Source of the DNA: Sclerodactyla briareus
Taxonomy: Eukaryota > Echinodermata > Holothuroidea > Dendrochirotida > Sclerodactylidae
Direction: 5' to 3'
DNA length: 64,000 nucleotides
Assembly: GCA_026419785.1 (NCBI GenBank)
Contig: JAODTK010005555.1
Span: 62,001-126,000, forward strand
Under the pieces are notes generated by a model. That model searched no databases, was not told the DNA's origin, and saw nothing but the letters and a program-made list of their open reading frames with translations. This document shows positions 1 through 14,039 of this stretch, one piece after another. The position numbers were made by a program, and so were the translations under genes. Every line of letters begins with the position of its first letter. Position 1 is the first letter of the stretch.

Positions 1-249
1 CACGTCCTCTTATCCTGGAGTCGATGGGCACCTCTGAACAGGAATGGCCCCTATTGAATACATGTAACCATTTCTGACACATTGCGCAGGCCAGGAAGTA
101 GGCCCATTGCAAATACACGTCTGAAGCTACGAGCTTCCACAGGCCATATACTGTGATACGTTCAGTCTGGATCAAATGTGAGACCAGTTCGTTGAAATCA
201 GCTGTATCTAACCGATTCAAGTAGTTTTAACAGTAGAAAAAGGAACTGC

Positions 250-970
250 CTACAAAGTGATCAGGTGCTCCCTTTTTTTAGGTTTTATGCAGTGTTATAA
301 ACCATGCTTGCTAGTTCTCTTCTAGAATTGACAGTTAAAAGGCCTTGAGGAGTGGACTTGTCTGTGGAGGGTGGGCCCCAGAATCCCCCACAATTCCAAG
401 CAGCCCCGCCAACATGCAGGCACCACCAATGACAGCTGATGGCTTGACGTATGTTCTCCTGTGCTTCTGAAGATTTAATACCCAGTGTAACACCAAATTT
501 CACTAACTACCTCAGGTGGCATGAAATTCTCCTGTCTTGTAAGTGTGGGGGATTCGGGTCATGCACTATTCCCTCAGCATTTGAGATTTAGTCAGGGTTA
601 TAAATAGGCAAATAGAATTGACAGTTCCTAAGGTTTGGTTTTCGTGACTCCAAAGCAAAAGACCACTGCTGTGGGTCCAATACAATACATTCAGTGGAAC
701 TACTTGAAGCCCCTGAGGAGTGGACTTACTGTGGAGGGTGGCCTCAAGAATGTCCCCCCCCCCCACACCCAATTCCAAGCAGCCCCCCCCCCCAACCTGC
801 CGGGAAAACCAACGACACTGATGGTTTGATGCTTTTCCTACAGCATTGTCCTGTGAGGACCTGTAACAAAAGATTTTGATGACTTCACTTGGCATGGATT
901 CCTCCTGTTTTTGCACCCAACTTGCTCCACTTCTCAACATTTCAGTTTGATTCGAGTTTATAAACCATAC
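250..970 (+). repeat. Diverged two-copy tandem duplication
   Basis: Two units of about 350 bases follow each other. Each starts near an agaattgacagtt word, has gaggagtggact and gtggagggtgg, then aattccaagcagcccc, a gatggctt/gatggttt word, and ends with a gtttataaacca-like word. The second copy has longer C runs. No gene is seen; open stretches on both strands here arise from the repeats. Confidence 0.65.
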
Positions 971-999
971 CTGCCATATTGAATAACGCTAACCTCTAA

Positions 1000-3500
1000 T
1001 TAACAATTTAACTTCAACCTGAACAAAGAACAAGAAACAGAATTCAAGTCTATACAATACGAGCTGCCAAAAAGGGAACACCTTGCTGGAGATACACTTC
1101 AATTGGAATGAACGTCGTTGAATTATATGCCAATATACTGACCGACCTGGAGGGGGTAAGGCTAAGAATTCCTACGGAGATCACGATATTCCGTTACTTT
1201 GGTATTCGAATCTTCATGTGCAAACACAACTGTTGTATCCGAACGATAGTGCTTAGCAATTTTCACTAGTAGGACGCCTTCATTTCACCTGTCAGGTATA
1301 AATATAACTTATTGGTGTTTCAAATTGAAATCAATTAATAACTCGTTGATTGCTCATTACTTTTAGTGCGATACCTAAATTAGTGAGCCTCCCTCTTTAC
1401 TCCCGTATCGCTTCCTCTCCTCTGTCTCTCTCTCCCCCTCTCTCCATCTTAATCTACCTCTTCCCTGTGTAAGTACCGGACCAGCTATTACAGGCATCGC
1501 TCTATACCTGTCACAAGAAGCTGAAGTATAGTGGTCCGGTTAGGTATTTCCCATTCCGAATAGTATTTCACGTTCAATGTTTGAGTAGCTGTTCCTCATA
1601 CACTGAACATCTCGGAGGAGATAAAGACGAAATTATCTTCATAGCTCTATCATTACGACCTATTCTCAAACTGTAACAACTCTTACCAATCTCATCGGAT
1701 GTTATTGTTGATAAGTGTGGGATCTGAAACTTTTGTGGGCTCAATAGAAGGTTTTGCCCACTGTACGTCTAATGTCGAGCTACCAGTGTACCCCTATGAC
1801 CTATGACAGAATAACATTATTAACTCATTAACTTTACAGTAACCGTGAAAAGTCTCATACGAACGAGTACCTGTTTCCCAGTGTACTTACCGCTGTGAAT
1901 GACTCTTGCGGTTTATAAAATTACTTAGCAAATGTATTTTTTGTTATCAAACTTGTTTAGCAACTGACAGCCGAGTCGCCAGACTTTTAGCCCCAGGTGG
2001 GGATGGAGACTAAGGAAAAAGTGATTCCACATGGGGAATACGCCGGGACCTTAGTGGTCGCTGGCTCCTCACCTCTGAGACAGTCTTGAATAATTGAAGG
2101 CCGATATGTCATGCCATGCTACATTTGCTATCTTCTGCAGCAGTAAGCTTAGTTTCAGGACCCGAGGGCGCACCTGAAGGCTCAGCAGTTACGTAATCCG
2201 CGTTCAGATAATTTCGGAACACCACTTATTTATGGTTCAGTAACTACCGTTAAAGGAGATATGATCATGAATGGTAATTACTGTTCGAGCCATCCACGTG
2301 TCAGTTGCAACTCATATAACTTATGGAAAACAAGACGTTCCATTTAATTGTCAAATAGCTGATGAGCTTTTAAATACAACCCGAGGACCTCACTGTTGTT
2401 CATTTTACTACCGTTATATTTGTACTTGGGTTCCAAACCACACTTTATTATTGGACTGACTCATACTTAATTCTCGGGAACAAAGTGAGTCATTCAACTT
2501 CTCTTGACAACTCTGGAGTATTTTGGTAATGTCCTTACACTCAAACTCGGTGATTTGTGCACACTCATCGTATAGGCGCACGACTGCATTTCTAAATTTA
2601 ATCATTCGTCTACATCCCGGAAAGCAACGGTGATCTTTTGATACAATGAACTACTACGCCCTTTTTCAACGAAACGGTAGTTTTATCGCTTCTCTGAGAT
2701 TTGATTACCTCGCTGATTCAGACATGACATGGTGTTCAGCTGTTTATTCAGATCGGGGTCGTGTTCGTCTCTGATGTCATCATGGGAACCATGGCAGTCA
2801 CCTAAATACTCTGAGAAATATTTCAATTATCTTTTGGGTACCGTATCATCCGTTACCCCAAGCAAAAACATTCCGACTTGCTTTCTGTTGTCAAATAGTC
2901 TCAAGCCGGAAGGAGAGAGGAAGTTGTTCTTTTCAAAGTTCACTGTGTCACTTCCGCTGCCTGCAACAGTACCTGGGCAGTTTGCAAGCAACCACAAGCA
3001 GGGTCAAACATAGACTAGTCCATGTATAATTGATACAGACTTCCCCAGTAAGGCGGCGGTTGAATGGCACGTGTTTGTAGTCACATCAGTTTGCAATATT
3101 ATTGCAGATGTTGCAAGGCGCCTGGTCAACTCACATCGGGAAAAAACCTGCTTGAAATGTATAGTAAGGATGTCCCACCCCTAACAATAGTGTCCAGAAA
3201 TCAAAACTCGATCTTTTAAAAAAAAAAGTTGTTATTATGCTGCTATGACGAATGGTGTAACTGTGTCCTGTGCAATCCTTGTAACAGCTTTCGTTTCATC
3301 AATATGACACGAATCGGCGAATAGCCGACACGGTTAAAAAAAAACCACTTTCAGTATCTAAATTTTATTATTGCGTTTCACGACTGCCATAAGTACACCG
3401 AAGAAGCAGTATCAGTTGTACTCGACGAACGTTTGAACACATTGAACGACACACGGAATCATGCAGTGATTGCGTTATTTGAAGATAGTTGTGTTTGCTC
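1000..3500. other. No gene recognised
   Basis: AT-rich sequence with only short open stretches. A 63-codon minus-strand stretch at 2414-2605 has protein-like composition (MIKFRNAVVRLYDECAQI) but no recognisable family or splice context. A pyrimidine-rich run lies at 1390-1450. Confidence 0.4.
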
Positions 3501-3529
3501 TCTGTTATGCCTTTCAGAATTCATGTTAC

Positions 3530-3880
3530 TATGGGCGCTTCCTCCAACAGGAAATATTTTATAGTGTCAGTAACTGCTATAAATGCAAGGTAGAAACTCC
3601 TACAACTCTGTTCTATTTATCTAAATAAAAACCCCATACAGTGTTAGTCCACAGTGCTTCCACAGTAAATATTTCATAGATACTAGTATATGCTAGGCAG
3701 ATGCCCTTCGGCTATGGAGACTTCCTTAGGATCATAAATAGTCATGTAGCTATGTATGTAGTCATGTAGCGATGGACGCTTCCACAGGAAAAAAATCATA
3801 GAGACTGCTATGAATGCGAAAACTCCTACTAATATGCGAACTTCTCAAGAAATCATTAGAGTTTCAGTTCATTGTACCCC
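3530..3880 (+). repeat. Degenerate tandem satellite-like repeat
   Basis: Units of roughly 100-130 bases share gcttccacaggaaatatttcata, gagactgctatgaatgc and aaaactcctac. At least three partial copies are visible. A related single stretch occurs at 5080-5290 and a short one near 130. Confidence 0.6.
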
Positions 3881-4229
3881 CCCCAAAAAATCAAGTTTAG
3901 GTGACAAGTTCAAATAATTACGGACGGATAAGGACCAAATTCATGCTTTGAGCCTGATACAATGTTCGATGTTGATCAATGGGACCTATCAGATGGGGAG
4001 CTTCGTCTTAACACTACCACACAGGTTTGTCTACTTCTGATCCTTATTGTTCAGATGGCTTTGACAGCCTGACGTGCTGTTTTTATTAGAAGATGAAAGC
4101 ATATGCAACGGAAAACAAAAGGGCAGGGATCGTTCCCATAAGTATGGAGGTTTACGTGATTGACGTACTTGGAAATATACAGGAGCGGATTTCTGAGACA
4201 TGAGAAATTTGGAAGAAAGGCTCAAAATT

Positions 4230-4640
4230 TGCTTGTAATTATACGGACCAATGATGCTTGGCCAAATTGAAGGAATAAACATCGATTTATGCCTTCAAAA
4301 AACGCTTCTTGAAATATAAATTCTGAAAATTATGCCAATTTTAGAAGAGACGATGTTACTGCCATACGGTGCGCGGAAATGAAGTTCTTCATTCTGGGGA
4401 AGTCTGTTTAAAACAAGTTTCGTTTATGTGCCCTACGCGTAAACAAAACCGGACGGTGAGCCGAATTGTACGGAATAAACATTGATCAGTTCCTTCAAGA
4501 AAGTTTCTTGAAATACAAAAATCGGGAATTTATCGACGATTTTGGGATGTTGCTTACTGCCATATGACCCCAGAAGTGACGTTTCCTGCAATCGGGGGGG
4601 TCTGTATGGGTCTGTAAAACGAAAATTTTTCTGTTGGCTA
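4230..4640. repeat. Two diverged direct repeat units
   Basis: The unit near 4255-4420 and the unit near 4455-4620 share ggaataaacat, ttcttgaaata, ttactgccata and a gtctgttt/gtctgtaa end. They form a tandem pair of about 200-base units. A palindromic gcgccaatccatagtggcgc follows at 4641. Confidence 0.55.
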
Positions 4641-5079
4641 CGCGCCAATCCATAGTGGCGCTACGCTTAGATGGTACTACCCTCTAGTCCCCCCCCCCTC
4701 CCCAATATTTATCACAGATCGCCGCCCCTGCAAACATTGATCGGATCAAAGTGCTCTTCACCTCAGGTGTGGGGGTTTACTCGGAATAGTATGCATTTCA
4801 AAGTCAAGATTAACTAGGGTTCGGGGGTCGAGGGCCTTCCATCCCCCTACGGGAAACACGGAAAATGTCCACTGGTTCAAAAATATTACATAGCTCAAAT
4901 TAACCGAGATTGCTATTGGCCCCTGTCCTCACACCCTGTGAAAACAAGCGTAATGGTTCAAATAGTCTCCAATATGTGGTATATACTGATTACTAGGTGC
5001 ATCTGGGCTGGCGCCGGTGGCTCGGGCCACTCGATATGTGTATGCCACCCCCAGGTCCTAAATTTCTGGCTAGCCCCTG

Positions 5080-5290
5080 TGTCAGTAATGACAATAAATG
5101 CAAGGCGAAAACTCAAACCACACCTCCTCAAGAAATTATTCACAGTGTCATGTTGCCATTTTACTTCTGAATAAAACCTCATGCAGCGTTGGCATATGAG
5201 TGACTTTACAGGAATATTTCTTAGAGACTGCTGTTTATGTATGGGACAGCTTTTGGAACGTATGATGCATTATAGAGGCATGTTGCCATT
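5080..5290 (+). repeat. Second block of the 3.5-kb satellite-like repeat
   Basis: Words gtcagtaatgacaataaatgc, ataaaacctcatgcagc, tacaggaatatttcttagag and actgctgtttatg match the block at 3530-3880. Orientation is the same. Confidence 0.5.
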
Positions 5291-5299
5291 AACACCTCA

Positions 5300-6630
5300 T
5301 CTTCATTTATCATACATGTTTGAATAGTGACATTTGAGAAAAGGAACGGAATGCAGAACCCAACGTCCATTGAAACAAGAGACATTATTTGCGAGTTGTC
5401 ATTGCTGTAGTAAGTTTATGAGGTCATTATGAAAATTTCTATGAAAAATAATCAATCTAGAAATAAGTGTGGTTCACTTACCTGACTTTCCTTTTGACGG
5501 AGAAAATCAGGTTTGGTGCGACTATGAATGCTTGAAATTAATTACAAATCATTAATTTGCAAGAAAATTTCCAAAGTGGTTGTTTCAATTTGTTTATTTT
5601 CTCATTTTGAGCAGTTTTGCAACTTTTCGAAAGTCTTTGAGACGGTGTGATATATACTAGTTCTTAAAGAGGACATTGTTTTTAAAGATGAATAAGCGCG
5701 ATCCTTCACGGCAATTTTCGTCGGATCAATACTTCCGTTTGATACGGAATATAGCTGATAAATCACATTTCCCCATTTTCATTTCACTTTCCCGAACTCC
5801 CACTAGCTTACGATATTTTATTCCAAGCCATTCTAGCAAGTAGTTGCTAGACTTTTTCTGGTTCATAATACGAATCATCCATTACAGATAGGTCTTTCGA
5901 GGTGGGCGTCGTGTTTGCTGTTTGTAACAATAATGTTGGTCAACAATCTCCCAATCACCGATTGGTCTCTGGAATGACTAATTGTATTGAATCCATTGTC
6001 AGGTAAACCACCGATTAGGTGAAGGAACGCTCCGGTGTCCTCCAAGCGATTGCCTCACTTCGAGTGGTTCCAACTCAGATCCGCAATTGTTCCACTCCAA
6101 ATGACAATTTTGGCGTGATTGACAATAGAATTCTAATGCCAAATTGGTTGTTATTCTACCCTTCTCCCGGACCCAAGTACTATTCCGCTTACCTTTGATA
6201 TCAGAAAAGTGGCGGTATTCGCCATAAAATAATCTCATGTATGATCTTTGAACAATTTTGACATGGTCAGTTTCAATTCAGCTTCCGAACATTGTCACAT
6301 ACAGTTTTTTTTTTTTTTTTTTTTTTTTGGGGGGGGGGGAGGGGAGCGGATTAATGTTTGCATTCAACTTGTTATCAATAGCGTCCCGGGTCGGTTGATG
6401 CCTCCATCGTGGAGGAAAAGCCATAAATCATTGGGAGCGTTACCGACGGTGCGCCAACGGAAAGAGAGAGAACATGCAAAATGCTGGGCGCTCTCCTCGC
6501 GATGGAACAGTGAAAATAAGGGTGCTGCAATTTTTTTCATTATCAGTGTTTAATATTACACTGATTCGAAACAGCGTGCACAAGGACATAGAAAACCGGG
6601 GTTAACCATGCGCGTATGTAGGATTTTGTC
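5300..6630. other. No gene recognised; poly-T/poly-G tract at 6305-6345
   Basis: AT-rich non-coding sequence. A T run followed by a G run is present near 6305-6340. Confidence 0.4.
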
Positions 6631-6639
6631 GACCAGGGG

Positions 6640-7500
6640 CGCGGGACGCCACTATCTAAGTGGAAGCGCATCCATCGGTTGGCGCGGATGACTGTGTTAG
6701 GAAAATTGAGTTTTTAACACCTCCCGATGCCGGAAAAGGCCATGGGCGGGCCTGAGAGGGGGACCCGTTATAATCAACACCATCGGTTGTTTTTGAAAAA
6801 AAAAGTGCCTTCTCGGGGTGGAATTACCTGGAAACAAAAATCATCTTTGCTGTACTCTTCTGGAAATATTGAATCTATATGTGGGGGTTGGGTTTTCCTT
6901 CTCCACATACAAATTCACACATATATAAACAAACAAACGCCATACGAGTGACAGAATTAATTCCTTGACCCGCTCAGGACTGATACAGTATGTGCCCGAC
7001 ACTGAATGAAACGCTCATTTATGGTCACTGAGTGATCACAGTGCCGTAATGTGATCATTTATCAGTGTGAGACGGTTCTGATCTTATTTTAATAATGTTA
7101 TCTTGTGTAATCTTTAAGAACCAGAGGAAAATGAATGCGACAATCGGTTCATGTTTGAATAAGTGGAGTGTAAGTGTATGTGCATTCTTCTCCTTATAAA
7201 TGACACATTGATGCACATTCAATACGGCCGTTTATCTTTCAGTCGGACCAGGAAGGCGGCAAGAGACTTCGGCATGGCGGCTGCAGCTGGAACTGCGCAC
7301 CAGGCATGATTTCCGTGCCAGGAGCAGTGGCACCGTTCGCAAACTTTGTGAAATGTGGGAGATGATTTGCTGGGTATCTAAACGGAACCCAAATCATTGC
7401 TTGGCACGAATGTGAGAAAGTTTCCGAGAGAATAGGTCACTCAGATTGCAGAAATAGTACATTCGGTGACTTGCCAGTGGCGTCGCTAGGGTTTTCAGTG
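6640..7500 (+). repeat. Dispersed inverted repeat, copy A
   Basis: This segment matches the reverse complement of copy B (28255-29400) over most of its length. Shared stretches include gggttttccttctccacata, catacgagtgac, tgcccgacactgaa, caaatcattgcttggcacg and gtcactcagattgcagaaa. Divergence is moderate. A palindromic word, gcgcatccatcggttggcgc, lies near its left end. No coding sequence is seen. Confidence 0.7.
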
Positions 7501-8636
7501 GGGGCGCTAGGCATGAAATAGTGAACTTGTGATATTATCCGAATAAAAACAATACGCAAATCTGAAAAAGTTGCCTAAAGCCTTCAAGTACGAAGTAACC
7601 ATCATTTTTTTGGGCACTGAGTAGATATTTGGGGGGTGTAACACATTCCAAATTTGGCTCTTATTTCTCCCATTCTCCGCCCGTAGTCGCGCTATTGAAC
7701 TATCGATCTCAACTTGATTGATGTACTGCCTAGAATGCCAACAATGGTGTGCCCTAATTTGGTTCTTACTTGGTTTGTAATGCCACCGACTGTAATGTCT
7801 TGATATTGGAAAGAGTGGGAGGGGGGGGGGGGGGAATTTATGACGCCCCCCCCCCCCCCCCCCCCCCCCCCCCGCCCCCCCCCCCCCCTGGCCATCCAAA
7901 CAGAGCACCACCGCGGCTGATGCGGAACGTAATAAGGGTTTTTATTAGGGCAGGGGGTGTATAGTAGAACCGCGCCTGATAAAGGGGTTTCGAGTTGGTT
8001 GAGAGGGTTTGTAACGTTGTAACTATTCCAGCTGATTCTTTCTGCAGGCTCGGCGGCTTCTGGAGCAGATTATGGTCCATCTTTTGACAAAGTTGTCAAC
8101 ATAAATTTTTCGAAATTGAGTTCAACTCATGACCTCATAGCAGGTATGTGGCGTATCACCGAAACATCATTAGACACCCAATGATTTCCCTATAAGCCTG
8201 AGTGGGTGGTGAGGGGCAGAGAGGTGGCTTCAGGACTCGATCCAATATTTTATCATCCTGCATACCCGGACGCTGATGATGATAACACTGATTGGACCCA
8301 GCGGGGGGGGGGGGGGTCAGTGCTAAAATCGTGGGGGACATCTTAGGACACCGGTTGATTGCGTATATTGACTCACGTAGCCTACTTCACTTGGCCAGTT
8401 TGGTTTCTCTCGTATTTTTTCTACCACCCCTTCCCTATATCATTCCTCCTCCCTTCCTCTTTTTCTTTTACCTTCTTCCTTTCCTCTCTTTTCTCTCTCT
8501 CTCCCTCTTTTTCTCTTTCTTTTTCTCCTCCGCTCCTGTTTCTTTTTTGCTCTTTTTCTTTGTTCCTCCTTCTCTTCACCGGAGGGGGGGGGGGAGGGGG
8601 GGGGCCGCCAACCCCCCCCCCCTGGCTACTCGCCTG
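7475..8636. mobile_element. Possible non-autonomous hAT-like element
   Basis: The left end CAGTGGCGTCGCTAGGG and the right end CCCTGGCTACTCGCCTG are approximate reverse complements in the style of hAT termini. The inside holds a poly-C tract (7846-7888), poly-G tracts near 7810 and 8300, and a pyrimidine-rich stretch (8405-8580), with no coding sequence. No eight-base target duplication is visible, so the boundaries are uncertain. Confidence 0.35.
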
Positions 8637-8699
8637 TTAACACCACAAGCGCCCCAAGTGAAGATTGTGCGCCCTCTCTTTTCGAGCGAGAAAACCCCT

Positions 8700-11600
8700 T
8701 TCCATTCCTCATTTTTATGGAGCGAAGCGAAAAAATTCAAAATCAAAAGAGCGGATGTTTAGGTGCACAATTATATTGAAACTATGTTTGGTGGAGGGGG
8801 GTGGATAATTATGGTGTGACTAATTGAGCAAAACGCCCACCATCGGCTGGGCGGAGCACAAGGGAAACTCTTAAAAAGCGTTTATGTCATTCGTCTAATT
8901 TGAGTATCTATGATTTTCTAGCAGCACATGGACAAGATTTGAGGATAGATTGATCGTATGACCCCTAGTGCCTAAATCCTCGTAAAGCTGCCTCCCAAAA
9001 AAATCCATCAGATGTAACAAAATGCAACATTATTTTCAAAATGGAGTGTGTGTGTTCAGGGGGCTATATTGAACTGAATTGCATCTGAGGCTACCTGAAA
9101 ATGGAAAGAATTTCCCAAGGATTCCACCTACACTTTCCCCCTCCCCAGGTCAGTGACCCTAATGACCCCACTCCTCACCCAAAAAGCAAACGCCATAAGT
9201 AAGTGAAGGTTCGTTAGTGACTTGTTGTTTAGGATACTGTGTCAGTTAGCTCTGAATAGCATGCGTAGCTTCACTAATTCATTAGAAATGAAGGTGGTGG
9301 ATAGCCGCGAAACCTCTACGTGACAAAATTAGGCACATGAAAGTACTAAAACAGGGCTTACACGGAAGGGCGTGACCTAAATCGCAGCCGCATTGGACGC
9401 AAACGTCAGACCTGCATTGAAAGGAAACTACCAGTGAAAACACTGGATATTTGAACACGACCAAGAAAGATCACCCCGAATCCGAAGCAAATAATCAAAC
9501 AAGAAATAATGGGAACCCGAGAGAGGGAACAGGGGAAAAGATGTGAGTGTCGACAACGGTTGTAAATCCCGAGCGCGCTGGATTCGTGAAACCGGACATG
9601 GACCTCTGCACTAAAGAGAGATAAATAAAAACATCTACCAGATACAAAAGTGAGTTGTCAGCATTACACACGACTCACTAAGAGATGGTACGAGTCGTTC
9701 ATACCAGACTTCCAGAAAAACAAGGAACACATCGATTTCTTCCATATAGAGATCCGGCCAAGTGGAATGAATGATTAACAATTCTTTGTTCAAATATGAC
9801 TCACTATTACAAAGCGAGTGAAAACAACTACGATATGTTTGCAGAGTTTGTCGCGAAAGCAAGTACATTTCAAGCGATTTTTATTGCTCGTAAAAAAATG
9901 GTTTGAAGGCAGAGAGTGATCTGGCGGCAAATGCGGAAGCTGAGAAACGGAAAATTATGATACGGGATTAGAGGGATAATCGGAGAATATTACATTCGCA
10001 AATGACTGGCGATCCCATCACTCAATGCTTCGTACACTCTTGCAAATACTGTGGAGATTTGCACAGCACTGTGTAACTAGCAGACCTATCTCAGTGTTGT
10101 GTAATAAAATACCACGAACACGGTGGGAAGGGTTGTGCAGAAAGTACACAAATTGTTTGCAGATGATACGCAAGATGGGTAATTTCTTTACACGATTACC
10201 GGGGATAGGTGTGTTAGTTACACATACTTTTTAAGAGTGTGTGTTTGTATCAGGCCTACATAGTTTCACGTTGGACCTTAACGAAAGATTATTTACGATA
10301 GAGCAACTGCCTGCCTGATATTCGAAAATCGTCATCGGCTGAAATTCGGTTTGTGGGTGTGATTCATAGGCGTTATTTTTCAAACATATAAGATTTAATG
10401 ACAATGTACATAAGCTGCTATGTTAACTGAAATATTCACATTCTCGTCATTTGTAGTCAACAGGTTGGCAGTCCTAAGCAATATAGTTCTGATACTGTAT
10501 ATAGTTCACTAGGCAGTAAATGTAGATGAGCCAGACTCATGAGTAAGCCATGACTCCTGCACTACAGTAAGACAATTTATACGTAAACATGACCCACACC
10601 ATCCCGTTCCAGTTACTACAGGCAAAAGGAAACACTAACCCCATAATCTGGTGATTGAAGCCCGATCGAATATGACGGAAACCAATAAGTGGCAGCAGGG
10701 GATGCCAAAATGGGGAGAAAAAAAAGCTGATCACTCGTTATTGATTATAGAAATATCATCAATATTGAGACAACGTGGTGAAAAGCTGCCAAATTTTCAA
10801 ATCCCGTGCTGTGCCTCTCGTCCCTCGTTTAAGTTGGCTACCAAGTTGTGAGTGTGCCGAACAGCACCATGCCTTCTCTACTCTACAGAATAACGAATCT
10901 CTAGAACCGAGCTGGCCACCCCAAGCGCATTAGTTCTATTTCTTGCAGAGTTAATTTCCTTTTTAGCTTCCTCTAGTTACGGTGCGCTGCCTATCAAATT
11001 CGATTCATTTACTGTAATTCTCCCCCAGTTCTCTACATCCAACTGCAGATATCGCAAAATGCCTTTGCCCTTTGCAACGTACACCCAATTGTAAGCTTCA
11101 GCCACTGGCCTAATGACTTTCGAGATAGAGTTAGGTTCCTACGTACAGTAACTGGCCGTGTGAAACTGAAGGGGCGAGGCATAGAAATGAGCTAGATGTA
11201 CCGAAGCAGGTAGTCAACTATTCAATCACACGGTCATGCTTTGGGATATCTGAGCGGCACGCGCCACCATCAGTTGGTGTGACGAAGTACAGAAACCATT
11301 TCAGACATTTTCAGATCACAGAGAGGCGTTCCAGATGCAAAAGGGCATTAAAAATATCGTCCGCCTGTATGGCGCATTTACCTATCATGTTCATACATGC
11401 ATATCGGACAAATGAGGGGGTCAGGAGTTGGGGGAGGGGGAGGGCTCAGGAGAAGTTGGAGGCTGCAAGGCTCCATAGCTCCCCGTAAAGCCGTGCCTGG
11501 CCACTTTCTTACATGGTCAGCATTACGAATAGAGGTTACACAGCTGTGAATCACCACCTACCCTTTCCAACCAACATCTACAAAAATACATTACATTACA

Positions 11601-14030
11601 TTTAAAATATTGATGTATTCCTCATACCGCCGAGTTCATGAACGACGCAATCAGTTATAACAACGCCAGTTAAGTCCCCAAGTAGTATTCAACTGATGAA
11701 TAGAAGTTCCAAAAATAAAAGCAGGTCATACCTTCGTGTTTTCATTTAAACAGTCTGAACTGGTATGGAAATGAAACTTAATTGTCAACAACTGTATCCT
11801 GGGGGAGAGGAGGCTTCCCCGGCGGGGGCTGCCCCTCCACCACGTCCGCAGGTCAAGGCATCAGCAGTGTACGACAGACGTTTCGAGGCGAAAAGCCCCC
11901 CCCCCCCCCTTCAGTACGCCTACAGGGTCCTCTAGTCTTTAGATTGCTCCCGCCAATTGCCTTTGTTGCGGGTTCCTGTGGGAACGAGCTGCCCATTTAG
12001 GGATACTATAGCCATGGTGTCACCGTAGCAAAATATGACAGTAGTGAGTTCTAGTACACTAGCAACTATGACCGATCAAAGTGGTTCAAAGGTTGTTTTT
12101 ATATATTATCTGATCATTACTCTATTTATTGAATGACTTATTGAATGATTTATAGTATATGATTATTAAATGATATTAAATGATATTATATTATCTCTAT
12201 ATTATATTCATATTATATTCATATTATATTATATTATATATATTTATATATCCTCACTATCCCATAGCCCCCCCTCCATATACTCCCAGCTATAGCTCCT
12301 ATATCTTACATCATGACGAATTAAGCATCATGCGTTTCGCTCAAGTGCACCCAAGAAATGTGCATTCTGAACAGATATGGTATCCAACATTGCAAACTGG
12401 TCTGGCGGCTCAGGTGAATAGTGAGCAAGGCTGAACAATATCAGGTGGTGTTTTGCTGCGTCTTACGACAATCTACGCTCACTGGCATGGAATGATGGTT
12501 TGAAGATTCTCCTTCCTTAAACTGTTGAATATTTAAACGACGCGTAAAACTGGCTCTCATCAACTCTACACTTCCACAACGTGTATTTTACCTTCTTGTT
12601 TCCGTTCGCTGTTCTAAACTAAACTGTAATTGCATCGATTATTCTGCTTGTAGAGGCTTGCAGCATGGTCGATGAAGCGGTGTATAGTTAGACTATCTTA
12701 TGATTTGTTCCAACTTTTGCTTTCTGTGCTAGCATTGCTTGTTAGGAGTTTTTTGTGTTTTTTTTTTGTTTTGTTTTTTGTTTTTTTTTTTTTTTTTTTT
12801 TTTGTTTTTTTTTGTTGTGGTTTTTTTTTTTTTTTTTTTTTTTTTTTGGCACGAGGTAACAACATGGATCCTGATTGTTCTTGACTCGTAAGCAAAATGA
12901 GACTGATATTGGGTCAAGTTCATGCGTGGTCCATAACCTGTTGTTTCTTATAAAATGTTCGTATACTTTGTTAAGTTATTCATTTTTGAGAAGATTATGT
13001 CCTCCGAGGTTATGATTGTTTATCATAATGCGATTCAAAGGTCAGTCAGGATAAATTGGACCCCAATCAGCTTGCGTTCATTCATTCGGTATTTCAACCT
13101 GCATCCGTATTTTACTAAAGCGTCATATTGGACTCGTGTTCTTAAAAAAAGAAAAAAATTAATAACGTGTGAGGACGCAGTTTACCCCTTCCTGGCAGTC
13201 ATCAGGCGACTAGACTCACAACAGCAACAACTGTTTGGGTCTTTCTCTGATCGGAAATTGGTTGCCAAGTGATGATCCTTCTACTAAGGCTCCTCGTCAC
13301 AAAGAGCATCGGGAAATCGATCGCATTACTATATGGGTGGTTGACTTCATATCCCGAGCGTCCTGGGTAAAGAGGCTCCATATGTTTTCTTTCGTTCTCG
13401 AAAAGCATGAATTCTCATTCCTCAAGATCAGAGGAATATAAGGCCTGTCCATGACCTGTATGTATGGTGTGTGTGTGTTTGCGTGTGTGTGCGTGACCTT
13501 GGCTCGTTAAACCATACCTTGACTCCACCTGGACGGATGAAGCTCAATACTTGGTATGCTGTTCCCTATAATGAGTAGATGGCTCTGTGTTTGGGATCAT
13601 GTCTGAATAATCTGAGGTTAACAGAGTCCCCCCCAGAGTCGAAAAGAAGAAGCTGACACCTCGTTAAACGATAAGTCCAGAACTCCCAGTTGATCGCTGA
13701 CGTTTTATACACTGTAGATTTCAAATGAGAAGTACTAAGAAATCTAATGTTTTAGTGTATAACAGGCGTAATGTAGATAGGGGTTGACTAGAGAACAATT
13801 GCGTGTACTCAAACCCACAATGCCCCAAGACGCATGTACCAATTATGTGTTAAAAGTTCACGACATGAGGCTAATAAAACAGTTTCAAACATTGGGCCTT
13901 TTTAACCCCTTTAACGCCTATTTGACCAAGATGGTCAGTCAGTCAAATAAACATGCTACTCATTTGTCAACATCCCTCGAAGAATGACTATTGAGAGAGG
14001 AAAAGGCAATCTCGCACAGTGGGCCCATCG
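8700..14030. other. No gene recognised; low-complexity tracts
   Basis: This stretch has short open frames only. It contains a poly-T-rich tract at 12755-12847, an AT-rich run at 12090-12255 and a GT-rich run near 13465-13495. A segment near 9060-9180 resembles one at 42214-42345 (ctatattg..tgcatctgaggc and calls around it). The 105-codon stretch at 12955-13272 has no recognisable family. Confidence 0.4.
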
Positions 14031-14039
14031 TGCCCCTTT

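Noticed and set aside
2414..2605. 63-codon minus-strand stretch with protein-like composition
   Set aside because: No family, splice context or transcript signal was found, so it was not called as a gene.
12955..13272. 105-codon plus-strand open frame
   Set aside because: No recognisable motif, and an A-rich simple stretch runs through the middle.
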